From: Thelonectria olida
Taxonomy: Eukaryota; Ascomycota; Sordariomycetes; Hypocreales; Nectriaceae
Reading direction: 5' to 3'
Assembly (NCBI GenBank): GCA_020736575.1
Contig: JAGPYM010000018.1
Span: 186,001-250,000, forward strand
Length of the DNA stretch: 64,000 nt
This document shows, piece by piece, positions 49,274-59,373 of this stretch (positions within the stretch are counted from its first letter, which is position 1; each line of letters starts with the position of its first letter). The notes under the pieces were generated by a model. That model had not been told where the DNA came from. It ran no database searches and saw only the letters and a list, made by a program, of their open reading frames with translations. The position numbers and the translations under genes are program-made.

Positions 49274-51058
49274 TTAGGGCAGCTGTAGCCAAGGGCCGTC
49301 TTCGTCGTCTTCGTCGTCTTCTTCGTCTTCTTCATTGACTCGGTACTCCTCCAGCTGGGACCGCTCAGAAGAGTGACCTCCAGCTCTGTGCGGCAATTCC
49401 CAAGCCTCGTTGGAGCCCATTTTCTTTCTAACCAATGGACTTTTCAACCAAGAAGGCCCAGGTCGCATAGTGATAGTAGTTTCCAGTGACTGAACTCGAC
49501 TCTCATCGTCATCCTTTTCAAATTCTAGAGCTCCTCCACCGTCTCTTGCAACACCCTGAGGACTCGCAAAAGCCTCTGCTTCGTCTGGGGCCAGATGCCC
49601 GATTCTTCGAGCAAGTGTTAGGAGGCTCGATTGTCGCAAATACCGCCCTGGAGTTGCCCACACCTCATGCGATCCATACTCCTTAAAGCCCCTCCACCAA
49701 CCGGGGACCTCGTGTCTTTGCCGTCGAAGCAGTGTCGTTGCGTAATGGAAATAGAGATATCTGTTCGCAGGACGGAAGTCGTTGTTGAACTTCAGGATCT
49801 TCCCATGAAGTTGCATTTCGCCACAAGGCTCTGTCATGTCTTGAAGATTCAAAGCTCTAAAGTTTACAACTTTGATGTCGTTTGTGCCGGGAATCGGGAC
49901 CAATGTCATGCTGCCATTGTCGAATCGTTTCTCATAGCTAGCGAGCATGGGAATGCCGTTGCGAACGCTCATGAGATGACCGTTCTTCTGGGAGGAATCG
50001 GGTTTTCCGAAGAGGTACTGAGCGTTGGGCTCCCCAGTATTGTATGGTACAATGTGGGCAGCTCTGACGTCTTCTGAGAAGTACCATGCGCCTTGAATGC
50101 AGCACCAAGCCAACCTCTCCCCTCCCGATGGTCTCTCTGCTCCATATGCGCTCATGACGTCGTTTCTGAAACGATTTTGGGCGTCCTCGTCGCGAGATTT
50201 GAAGATGGTGAGCTTTGCGTGCTTGGGTGCACTGTACCGACTAATTAGAAGGTCGATATACGCCCAATCGTCTGTCTGTTGTTGGCCTAGCCGGCTCCTC
50301 ATGTCATCGATGTACTCGCCGATAAACTGATTCTTCTGGCCATGAAGAACAGCCAGGTTGATTCGAGATGTGATCGCCTCCAGTTCAAGGCGCTCCATGT
50401 TCTCTCTGTACTCATCCGTCTTGATATCAGATTCTCCCTCATGGTAGTCCGCGTTGAGAAGACGGATGTGCTCGTTGGTGAGATCGAGAGTGTCTTGAAT
50501 GACCTTCACTATCGCGTCAATCTTCTTCCGGACCTCATTGGCGATGAAACTCTCGAGAGCGGCACTGTCGTGGTCAAACTTTCGGGAAAATTTCACTTCC
50601 CGAACTGCAGCATTACTCTCCTGTGAAAGGTTGGAAAAACTTCGTTTCGATGTTTCCAATTTGGCCTTCCCTTTTCCCACCTCCCGCTGGTACTTGGTGG
50701 GCGCCATCTTCTTCATGATTGAAGCGCTGAACGTAGGCGATGCGCTGATAGACTGGTCTACTGGGCTCTCGTGTTTGGCCGGAGTTGCCTGTTTCAGCGG
50801 TGTCTTTGGCAGGTCTGGCGAGGCGCATATCGGATCGGGTCCAATTTCATCAGAAGACGCCAGCTTGCGCTGTGTCTTTACTTCGGGTGTGGCAGAAGGA
50901 AGCTCTTCATCCGCGCCCTGCTTAGCCCGACCTCCGCGTTCCCGCGGCGTCTTCGGCTCCTGCGCCTCAGGTGCCGCAGGAGAACGCTCCTCCTCCTCTG
51001 AGGAGCGTTGCTTGGTGCGGTTTGCGCGCTTCCGCGATGCCTTTGACTTTCGGCCCAT
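49274..51058 (-). CDS. Fungal HNH-endonuclease-domain protein, copy 1
   Basis: An intronless 594-residue frame. The first ~110 residues are Lys/Arg/Glu/Pro-rich and probably nuclear and disordered. A helical region follows (KFDHDSAALESFIANEVRKK, NEHIRLLNADY). The HNH-like core (resembling Pfam HNH_2) then shows AAHIVPYN, EPNAQYLFGKP, NGHLMSVRNGIPM and RFDNGSMTLVPIPG. The His of AHIVP and the Asn of NGIP are kept. The position that carries the last His in HNH_2 (H-x-x-F-D) is Glu (EKRFDNG), so nuclease activity is uncertain. The tail ends in an Asp/Glu run. A related gene lies 1.3 kb away in the same orientation. Function is unknown; such proteins are often lineage-expanded in filamentous fungi. 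Confidence 0.75.
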   Translation of the reverse strand: MGRKSKASRKRANRTKQRSSEEEERSPAAPEAQEPKTPRERGGRAKQGADEELPSATPEVKTQRKLASSDEIGPDPICASPDLPKTPLKQATPAKHESPVDQSISASPTFSASIMKKMAPTKYQREVGKGKAKLETSKRSFSNLSQESNAAVREVKFSRKFDHDSAALESFIANEVRKKIDAIVKVIQDTLDLTNEHIRLLNADYHEGESDIKTDEYRENMERLELEAITSRINLAVLHGQKNQFIGEYIDDMRSRLGQQQTDDWAYIDLLISRYSAPKHAKLTIFKSRDEDAQNRFRNDVMSAYGAERPSGGERLAWCCIQGAWYFSEDVRAAHIVPYNTGEPNAQYLFGKPDSSQKNGHLMSVRNGIPMLASYEKRFDNGSMTLVPIPGTNDIKVVNFRALNLQDMTEPCGEMQLHGKILKFNNDFRPANRYLYFHYATTLLRRQRHEVPGWWRGFKEYGSHEVWATPGRYLRQSSLLTLARRIGHLAPDEAEAFASPQGVARDGGGALEFEKDDDESRVQSLETTITMRPGPSWLKSPLVRKKMGSNEAWELPHRAGGHSSERSQLEEYRVNEEDEEDDEDDEDGPWLQLP

Positions 51059-52397
51059 GGTCGCGGTCGGTTCGAGAACCTAGAATACTATGTTAGTACG
51101 CGAGAGAGAAAAAAGAAAAAACTGAAACCATCTATGGGTAGGTTGAGGGTATAGGAGTGAGGGTGTAGGAGTGAGGGTGTAGGAGTGAGGGTGTAGGAGT
51201 GAGGGTAGGAGTGAGGATGCAGGGCGCAAAACCGAACAACCTACAAACTTAGAAAGGAGTGGTGACAAGATGAAAAGAATCAGGCCGGGGCTCTCTAGGT
51301 AGGTTGTTAGTGTGAGCATCAACGGGAGGAGGGGATAGGAACTGACCTTTTTGCGGCGGCGGTGGCTGCTACTGTTGTTGTTGTTGTTGTGAGGAAGAAA
51401 TATTCACAACACGGGGGAAGGAGAAATCGTTGAAGAGTTGTTAGTTGTCAGCTGCACGCAGCTGATCGAAGTCTCGAAGAAGTGAGTGATTCACGCGGCG
51501 GCACTCAGCTACAGCCACCAAATGCAGAGCAATGAAACGAAGAGGTCTTATCCAGAAGGCAAGACAAAGGACAAGGGCTTTATATGCCTGCTACCCAACT
51601 ACCCAGGTACCTAGGTATGGAAACTAAAATCTAACTCCTCGCTTCTACCGGATCTCATACTGTGTTCTACTTGCGTTGACAAAGTAAAGTAAGCAAGTAC
51701 AATCGCCTCACAAACGTGTCTGGAATCATCGCCTCTTGGCCCCAGACCTGTGCGGCCATCTTCTTCCAACTTAAAATTGAGGTGTGTTTTAATGCAACGT
51801 TCAAGAATGAGCATGGCCCAAGTTTAAGATGCATGCGAGGAAGATATGGTATGTGCCTAATGTAGATGTGAATAGGTAGGTTTCGCAGCAATCTTCCTTG
51901 TGTCTTAAGTTTGCAGGTCCCATGTATCCAAACTTCAACCACAGGCAATCATCATTATTTAGATTGGATTGGATCATTACCTAAAGCCTTGATTAACGTA
52001 GTTGGCGTACTACCAGTTCTAGGTTTGCTTTTCCCACCCAAGCGATGTGCCTTTTGTTAACAGGGGTCACATCATGATTCACGGCAGTTTGCCAATCCGC
52101 GGTCTATGTAGGCGAACATGGAGTTGATGGCTGATGGCCTCAGTTAGCTCAGCTGAGCTCATCTTGTCGATGCAGTGGCGTGGGGACATGGACTGTTGAC
52201 AGGCGCCGCATTGGAAAAGCTTGATTTCTCCTGTGCCGTGCCAAGCTTCTTCTAGTCTTGAAGGGAGGTCTCCTTGTTACCCTATCTTTGTGAGAGAATC
52301 GCGTACTGCGGGACCTTGTTGCTATGGTTGACGAGAATGCCCGACAGCAGGAGGACAACTAACACAAGTCTTGGTCTTTAGGTACATGCAGTCATGC
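51059..52397. other. 1.34 kb between the two HNH paralogues
   Basis: Contains a minisatellite (51146-51218), a GTTGTTGTTGTTGTTG tract near 51375-51391 and TACCTAGGTA near 51607-51616. These lie in the upstream region of copy 1. No coding frame seen. Confidence 0.5.
51146..51218. repeat. Minisatellite of GTGTAGGAGTGAGG units
   Basis: About five tandem units of TAGGAGTGAGGGTG. The first variant reads TATAGGAGTGAGG and the last lacks GT. It lies about 90-160 bp upstream of the start codon of HNH copy 1, probably in its 5' UTR or promoter. Confidence 0.8.
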
Positions 52398-53894
52398 TCA
52401 AGTGTTGTCGTCTTGATCATCTCCATCCTCCTCATCTTCTTCGTCATCTTCGGATTCATCTTCAAACTGCTCCTCTTCCTCGTCCTCGTCCTCTTCCGTA
52501 CTCTCTTCCTCATCTCCACTCTCATTCTCATCTAGGTAACGGCCGTACTGGAACCGCGGAGACTTATTTCTTACCTCCCGGATTTGAAGAGGCTCCCTGT
52601 GTTTCCAACAGAAGTGGCTATGAAACCCAGTTCCTGGTCTCATTGAGATAGCAGTGACGAGCGCATGTTCTCGCTTTCCATCGTCGTTTCCATGTTCAAA
52701 TTCGGCAGCGTCTTTACCCTTGGGGTTCATGAAGAAGGCTGCCTCCTCCGGCGATAGATGCCCGATCGTTTGGGCCAAAGCCAACATGCTTGACTGCCGC
52801 AGATAGCGTCCAGGCCTCGCCCAAATGTCATGCAACCCATATGCAGTAAAATTCTTCCACCATCCAGGAGGTTCGCTCCTCTGGTGTTGTAATAAAGTTG
52901 TTGTATAGTGGAAGTAGAGATACCTATGGTCGGGACGGAATTCATTCTCGAATCTAAGGATCTTCCCATGAAACTCTTGCCCTGCGTAGCCACGCTGAGG
53001 CTCAATAGGCTTCAATTGACTGAAGACAACGACTTTGATGTCGCTTGTGCCAGGGATCGGCACAAGTGTCAGGTATCCATCTTCCAAATACTCGACACAT
53101 TGTTCACACAGGGGAATTCCATTGTGAGCGCTCATAAGATGGCCGTTTCTCTTCGACTTAGGCTTGCCGAAGAGGTATTGAGCGTTGGCTTCCCCAATAT
53201 TGTTTGGTACAATGTGGGCAGCCACAGGGGCGCATGAGTAGTGCCACTTGCATTTCAAGATGCACCGCGTTCCATAGGCGCGAACCACGCGTTTCGTAAA
53301 TCGGCTTTCGGTTGCTAGATTGGGGGGTTTGAAGAGGGCGAGCGTCGCATGCTTGGGTTTGTGGTAGCGGCTCATGAGAAATTCGAAGTAAAACCAATCG
53401 TTTTTGTGTTGTCCATCAGGCAGGGCTTCCATATCGTCAATATATTTGCCGATGAGCTGATGCCTCTGGCCCTGAAGAACAGCCAACTTGAATTGACCCT
53501 TGAGAACCCTGGTCTCCCAGACATCTCGATTCCCTCGAGCTTCGTTCGAAGTCATGGCGAATTCTTGGCTGTTATACAAGACATTGAAGACGCGGACATG
53601 CTCGTTGGCGACGTTGATATCTGCCTGGACGACTCTGCCTACAGCGTCTACTTTCTTGCGGACTTCGTTGGCAATGAAGGCTTCGAGGGCGACGCTGTTT
53701 TTGCAAAACTGTTTTAACGCTGGCGCTTTCCGAATTGCCTCGTTGGTCGTCCTCGAAACGTTGGAAAGGGTTCGCTTGGCCTTTTCCGATCGGGCAACGA
53801 CGGCGCCAAGTTCCTTCTCGTATGCCTCATTGCCCATCTTCCGCATGAGGCGAGGCGAAAATGCAGGGGCTCCCGTGTTCGTCCGACGAGGCAT
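52398..53894 (-). CDS. Fungal HNH-endonuclease-domain protein, copy 2
   Basis: An intronless 498-residue frame from the ATG at 53894. It aligns along its length with copy 1: PAFSPRLMRKM with PTFSASIMKKM, ALEAFIANEVRKK with ALESFIANEVRKK, then AAHIVP, NAQYLFGKP, NGHLMSAHNGIPL, LVPIPGTSDIKVV and the YLYFHYTTTLL region. Unlike copy 1 it has extra cysteines around the core (RCILKCKWHYSC and PLCEQC), possibly a structural zinc site. The residue at the third His position is Val (CVEYLEDG). The C-terminal ~50 residues are almost all Glu/Asp. The long basic N-terminus of copy 1 is missing. An ATG about 100 nt further upstream is in frame, but the intervening part is Pro/His-rich and leader-like. Confidence 0.73.
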   Translation of the reverse strand: MPRRTNTGAPAFSPRLMRKMGNEAYEKELGAVVARSEKAKRTLSNVSRTTNEAIRKAPALKQFCKNSVALEAFIANEVRKKVDAVGRVVQADINVANEHVRVFNVLYNSQEFAMTSNEARGNRDVWETRVLKGQFKLAVLQGQRHQLIGKYIDDMEALPDGQHKNDWFYFEFLMSRYHKPKHATLALFKPPNLATESRFTKRVVRAYGTRCILKCKWHYSCAPVAAHIVPNNIGEANAQYLFGKPKSKRNGHLMSAHNGIPLCEQCVEYLEDGYLTLVPIPGTSDIKVVVFSQLKPIEPQRGYAGQEFHGKILRFENEFRPDHRYLYFHYTTTLLQHQRSEPPGWWKNFTAYGLHDIWARPGRYLRQSSMLALAQTIGHLSPEEAAFFMNPKGKDAAEFEHGNDDGKREHALVTAISMRPGTGFHSHFCWKHREPLQIREVRNKSPRFQYGRYLDENESGDEEESTEEDEDEEEEQFEDESEDDEEDEEDGDDQDDNT

Positions 53895-54970
53895 GGCGGC
53901 GGGCGAATGTGAGTGAGGATGAGTGTTGTGCGTGGCAAGTTGCGAATGAGGGCGAAACTTGTCAAATTTATACCACTTCAGAACCTTGAATGGCAAACTC
54001 AGAAAGAGAGTGAATCACGGGCAAGGAGAAAGAAGGGTAAGGTGCAAGTCGATGCAAAGTTTGACCTCAGACTATTACATCTTCCACTTTTGCGGAGAGA
54101 ACCATGGCAACGAAGGGGACATGTAATACTTTGTGATATTTTCTAATATTGCCCAATTCATTTCCTAACTAATTATTATTCTTCGTTATCCAAATAGTGC
54201 TCTTGTGTTGATTCATCCTCAACCATTAAATTCGCCCTAGGGAGACGAACGTCGTTCACTGCTCTTATAGGCAATGCGCAAGTCTAGAAGATCATGCAAC
54301 TCTCACTTACCCCGTCTTCCGCCAACTCAAGATAACGTGACTGATGGTCCTAGAAGCATTTACTTTGCCGATCAGCCTTTCGACAGTCGACAAGACTTCG
54401 CCGCCGCTTCGAAGGGCTGCCAGGGCAAGGTTGCAATCATCCGGTGCGTTCGCGATAGGAACCACGAGACTCCTCAATACCACCTTGTCTGAGTTCCGGA
54501 AGATAAAGCCATGCCCCGTGCTGCATCGCGGAAACCGATCAAGGTGCCGACAAACCCAGCGCGCAATGAGGGGAACTCGACAAAAGAACCCTGTCGATGC
54601 TATCTGCCACCCCCGAACGGGCGCTTACCCACAGCTTGCAGATAAGCCGCAACCATGTTCGACGACCTTTTGTCTCTTTGAGGAATCGCAAACGAGAAAC
54701 ATGGTGTGAGAGTGCTCGTAAACACCCCAGATGCTCGGATGGGGAAGACGAAACATCGGAAGCAGAATCCGATCTGTCGGGAGTGGCGTCTGGGGAGAAC
54801 GGGGTATTAATACGCCTGTAAGTCATGGAGGACCTCGATGCAACTCAAGTCGCCAAGGGGAACTCGGGGGTTAAGACTTTGACATTGTCCTGCAATCTGA
54901 TTCACCTGGAGTCTCTCGAGTCGTACATGTGCTACACCGCCGTCACTTCCTCTTGAACCCTTCATCTAAA
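53895..54970. other. 1.08 kb divergent intergenic
   Basis: Promoter region between HNH copy 2 and the OPT transporter gene. Frames here are short; one 121-codon frame (54344-54709) has no recognisable features. No gene called. Confidence 0.45.
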
Positions 54971-57387
54971 ATGAAGAACCCCTTCAAAAACACAGAGGCC
55001 ATCCAGGGCGTCTCAGCTACCCCCTTGGAGGTCTCTGAGAAGACTTCCAGCCCTACGACTAACCCTCGAGACACAAAAGATCCCACCAGCGAGATCTCCT
55101 CCGGCGGAAAGACACCCGTCGACTTTGATGCCACAGAGGTCAGGAAACCAGACGGCCTGTTCTCAGACGACTCGCCATACGAGGAAGTCCGAGCTGCCGT
55201 CAGGAACACAGATGGCGAAGAGGTCGCCAACACGGTGAGGGCTTGGGTCTTGGGCATGTTCTTCGTCACTATCGGCTCTGCCCTCAACATGTTCCTGAGC
55301 ATGCGGTAGGCTCTGTTGCCACCCCCTGACTCTGTCCCGTTCACTTGCTGATCTGCTTCGCCAGGAGTCCCGCCATCAACTTCCCAGCGCTGGTCGTCCA
55401 GCTCCTCGTCTACCCCCTCGGCTGCCTCTGGGCCAAGACGATGCCCACTCGCGTCTTCCACACGTTCGGCCTGCGCTGGACGCTCAACACGGGTCACTTC
55501 ACCATCAAGGAGCACGTCGTCGTCACCCTCATGGCCAACGTCTCCATCAGCTACTCGTACAGCACAAACGCCCTGCTCGCGCTGCAGGGCAAGCCCTTTT
55601 ACGACATCAACCTCGGCTGGGGCTTTGCGCTGCTCTTCACCCTGAGCTCGCAGCTCATCGGCATCTCGCTCGCGGGGCTGTTCCGACGCTTCCTCATCTG
55701 GCCCGCGGCCATGATGTGGCCGAGCCAGTTTGCGAACACGTCTCTGTTCTATGCGCTGCACGACAGGAGCAAGAGTGACGGCGTACACTCCAACGGATGG
55801 CTCATTAGTCGGTACCGCTGGTTCGGCGTCGTGACGGTGGGCATGTTTTGCTACTACTGGATACCGGCCGTGTTGTGGCAGGGCCTGTCGGTGTTTGCCT
55901 TTGCTACGTGGATCAGGCCGAACAATGTCGTCGTGAACCAGCTATTCGGTGGCTTCACCGGCCTCTCCTTGATCCCCATTACCTTTGACTGGACATATGT
56001 CACGGCCTACTTGCTCGATCCCATCCTCGCGCCTACCAGCTCTCACGTCAACACCCTCATTGGCCTCTTCATCTTCGTCATCATCACTTCCATCGGGATC
56101 GTCTACACCGGCGCTCTACACTCTGATTACCTCCCCATTGTGACCTCGCAAACATATGACAACACGCAGAATTACTACAACGTCAGCAAGATCCTCAGCG
56201 ACACGCTCGAGTTCGATGCGCAAAAGTACAAGGAGTACTCGCCGCTCTTCCTATCGCCCACGCTCGCCCTCAACTACGGCCTCTCGTTTGCTGCTCTGAC
56301 GGCCGCGTTCGTCCACGTCGGCTTGTACCACGGAAAAGAGGTGTGGTATCGGTTCAGAGCGGCGCGTGATCAGGAGCCGGACATCCACATGAGGCTGATG
56401 AAGAAGTACAATGAGGCGCCTGACTGGTGGTACGCCGGCCTGTTCTTTGCGTCGCTTGGGCTGGGTTTCGCGACGACCGAGGGATACGGCTCTCAGCTGC
56501 CGTGGTGGGCCTTTATCGTGGCCATCGTCATTGCGCTCGTCTTTGTCATCCCGACGACCATGATTCTCGCCGTGTCGAACATCCTGCTCAGCTTGAACGT
56601 CATCTCGCCCTTCCTGGCAGGATTCATGATCCCCGGCCGCCCCATCGGCGTCATGATCTTCAAGGTGTACAGCACCATCGTCCTCGGCCAGGCGCAGACG
56701 TACAGCGCCGATCTCAAGATGGCGCACTACATGAAGGTCCCTCCCAAGGTGACGTTTTGGTGTCAGATCGTGGCCACCGTCTGGGCGGCGTTTGTGCAGA
56801 TTGCCGTCATGAAATGGACGCTCGGCAACATCGAGGACGTGTGCGACAACGAGCAAAAGGACAACTTCACGTGTCCCAACGGCCGAGCCTTCTTCTCTTC
56901 GAGCATCGTCTGGGGCGTCATCGGGCCACGTCGCATGTTTGGTGAGGGGGGAATGTACTCGGCCTTCAACTGGTTCTGGCTGGTCGGCGCCGTCTTCCCC
57001 GTCCTGTTGTATGTCCTCACCAAGGTGCTCAAGCTGTCCTTCTTCCGCCACTTCCACGCCCCTGTCATGCTGGGTGCCATGGCCTGGCTGCCTCCTGCCA
57101 CGCCTCTGAGCTTTTCGACGTGGGCTATTTTCGGACTCATCTTCAACAAGTGGATTCGCACCAAGTGGAATGGCTGGTGGACGACGTACGCTTACACGAC
57201 AGCAGCTGCGTTAGATGCAGGGCTGATCATCAGCACTATTGTAGTCTTCTTTGCCATTACATTCCCGGGTGTGACGATTCCGCAGTGGTGGGGAAATGTA
57301 GGCGTGTTTAACACTTTGGATGCGAGTTATGCGGCCCTGACGAAGACGGTTGCTGAAGGGGAGAAGTTTGGACCGAAGTCGTGGTGA
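54971..57387 (+). CDS. Oligopeptide transporter, OPT family
   Basis: Exons 54971-55305 and 55365-57387 give 785 residues. The soluble N-terminus (~85 residues, Thr/Ser/Glu-rich) precedes about 14-16 hydrophobic segments. Family landmarks are SPYEEVRAAVRNTD before the first helix, NTGHFTIKEHVVVTLMANVS (the OPT motif NPGPFNxKEH in a divergent form), FRRFLIWPAAMMWPSQFANT and EGYGSQLPWWAF. PGRPIGVMIFKVYSTIVLGQ, SADLKMAHYMKVPPKVTF and PPATPLSFSTWAIFGLIFNK are also present. These transporters import small peptides or glutathione-like substrates with protons at the plasma membrane. The start codon follows the only in-frame upstream leader; exon 1 contributes the first transmembrane segment. Confidence 0.92.
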
Positions 57388-57670
57388 GAGAAAGACGTGG
57401 GTTTCAAAGATGACCGCCTAGGTAGGTAGAACATCACGGAATATGCAACGTACATGGTGTAGCTATGATACTTAGACATAACGAAAGATTATCGAATATT
57501 TGTTGGGATGTATAGATTCGGTACTTCGTAGCGACTTAAATACCCGTGTCTCTAGGGTAACGTCCAGTGACGTAGTGCCCCTCACCGAACATCGGCGGGG
57601 TACTTCAACTCCAGCCCTCAAGTCGCGATCCATTCCTCCAGCTAAACAACCCTTAAAACAACTTCAGACC

Positions 57671-58409
57671 ATGTCCATCGCAGACGCAAAAATCTTGTCC
57701 ACGGAGCCATTGGTGCGTCATCCTTTCACGCATTTTATTCCACAAACAACAGGTCGCTAACCTACCTGCTCCAGACCGACACCGACGCTCGTTGGGTCAA
57801 GCTTGTCAAGTAACGATGCCTCCACCTCCCCCATTACTTCCTTAGTAACCTTGACGCTTTCTCTTGCTCAGAATCGCATACCAAGACCCCAACGGCGTCG
57901 CTCGAACATGGGAATCCTCCGAACGCCGAACCCGTCCCAAAGACGCAGACATTGACGGCGTCGGCATCGTCGCCATCCTCGACAAGCCCTCGGGCCGCGA
58001 AATCATCCTCCAGAAGCAGTACCGCCCACCCATTGACAAAGTCACCATCGAAGTCCCCGCAGGCCTCGTCGACGCCGGTGAAACCCCCGAACAAGCCGCA
58101 GTCCGCGAACTGCGCGAGGAAACAGGCTACGTGGGCGTCGTGACGGAGACGTCGCCCATCATGTACAATGACCCGGGCTTTTGCAACACGAACCTGCGCA
58201 TGGTGCACGTCTCCATCGACATGGCGCTGCCCGAGAACCAGAACCCGAAGCCTCAGCTGGAAGAGAACGAGTTCATCGATGTGTTTACCGTGCCGTTGGC
58301 TAGCTTGTGGGAGGAATGCAAGAAGCTCGAGGCCGAAGGCTGTGCAATCGACGCGCGCGTTGGGACGTTTGCAGAGGGAATCCTGCTGGCTCAGAGATTA
58401 AAGCTATAA
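57671..58409 (+). CDS. ADP-ribose pyrophosphatase-like Nudix hydrolase (YSA1 type)
   Basis: Exons 57671-57712, 57775-57809 and 57872-58409 give 204 residues. The Nudix box G-x5-E-x7-R-E-x2-E-E-x-G is perfect, from Gly90 through Glu96, Arg104-Glu105 and Glu108-Glu109 (GLVDAGETPEQAAVRELREE). Upstream IILQKQYRPPIDKVTIEVPA is the typical approach to the box in ADP-sugar diphosphatases. By family the enzyme splits ADP-ribose to AMP and ribose-5-phosphate with magnesium. The micro-exon of 35 nt is supported because both junctions keep frame and produce TDTDARWVKLVK-IAYQDPNG. The next gene, convergent and only 84 bp away, encodes another Nudix enzyme. Confidence 0.9.
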
Positions 58410-58421
58410 ATTCATGCTGGC

Positions 58422-58451
58422 ATAGAATAGAATAGAATAGAATAGAATAGA
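58422..58451. repeat. (ATAGA)n microsatellite between convergent Nudix genes
   Basis: Six tandem ATAGA pentamers, immediately after the stop codon of the first Nudix gene and before that of the second, so within one or both 3' UTRs. Confidence 0.8.
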
Positions 58452-58493
58452 GCATGATTGATGAGAGAAAAACGTCAAGCAAGCCACGTGGTG

Positions 58494-59373
58494 TTACAGC
58501 TTCTTTTCCTGCCTCAGCCCCTGCCAAAGTGTCAAGGCAGCAAGGCATTTCGCATCGCGAGCGCCCGCCTTCCAGGCATCCTTCATAGGAACGACCTTGA
58601 GCGTAATTCTCTCCCCGTGGTCTCTGATACCGGTGAGTCGACCACTCCACTCCTTGAGCTGGTCTCGCGGTATGCGTCGCTCGTAGCTGAAGATGGTAAT
58701 ATGCTCGTCGCAGCCCCCCGCACTTGGGAACATGGCCTTTGCTAGACCTTCGCTGCTGCTGCCGTCTTCCGGAGCGGCTAGTTCGCTCAGACACTTGAGC
58801 TCGTCCTCGTGGATGGTGATGCCTAGCTCCTCCTCAATCTCCTTGGCCGCAGCGCCCTTGAAACTACCCTCGTCGTCAACCATGCCTGCTGGGAGCTCCA
58901 CGAAGCTCAAGCTCCCGGCGGGGATCCGAGGCTGGACAGTTAGAACGACGTAGCGCTCGTCCGAGTCCTTGGGAGTGTCATCGGGGATAAGCATGACGAG
59001 CATGGCGACGCTGGGGCCGCGGAGGAAGGCGAGAGCGGGCAGTTGCTCGCCAGCCGAGTTGGAGACGGTGGCGGCGAGCTTGACGAAGCCGACGCGTTTG
59101 CCGCCGAAGAGGTCGAAGGCCTGGATGGTGATGGAGCGCAGGGCGTAGGGGTCTGAGTGGAAGGGGTGAGAGTCGTCGGACTGGAGACGGAGAGAGTTGG
59201 TCAAGGTGTCGATCCAGTTCTGGCTTTTTGGTTAATTTACTTCATTTCATCATGGGTCAATTGCGTATGAGGCAGCTCACGTTGAAGGGCTTAAACGCCA
59301 GAAGCTGTTCTTGCGACAAGCCATCGGGGAGACTGAGGGGAATGTCGAGGGATGAGAAGGACGTGGTAGACAT
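58494..59373 (-). CDS. Nudix hydrolase, ADP-sugar diphosphatase-like
   Basis: Exons 59281-59373 and 58494-59219 give 272 residues, separated by a 61-nt intron. The core contains FVELPAGMVDDEGSFKGAAA followed by KEIEEELGI. This corresponds to the Nudix box with Lys for Arg and with the first Glu displaced by one position, as seen in larger eukaryotic ADP-sugar/UDP-sugar diphosphatases. The preceding RGPSVAMLVMLIPDD and VVLTVQPRIPAGS are the usual strands before the box. It is clearly distinct from the neighbouring YSA1-type gene, so the two are not a recent duplication. A role in nucleotide-sugar clean-up is inferred from the family. The substrate is uncertain. Confidence 0.83.
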
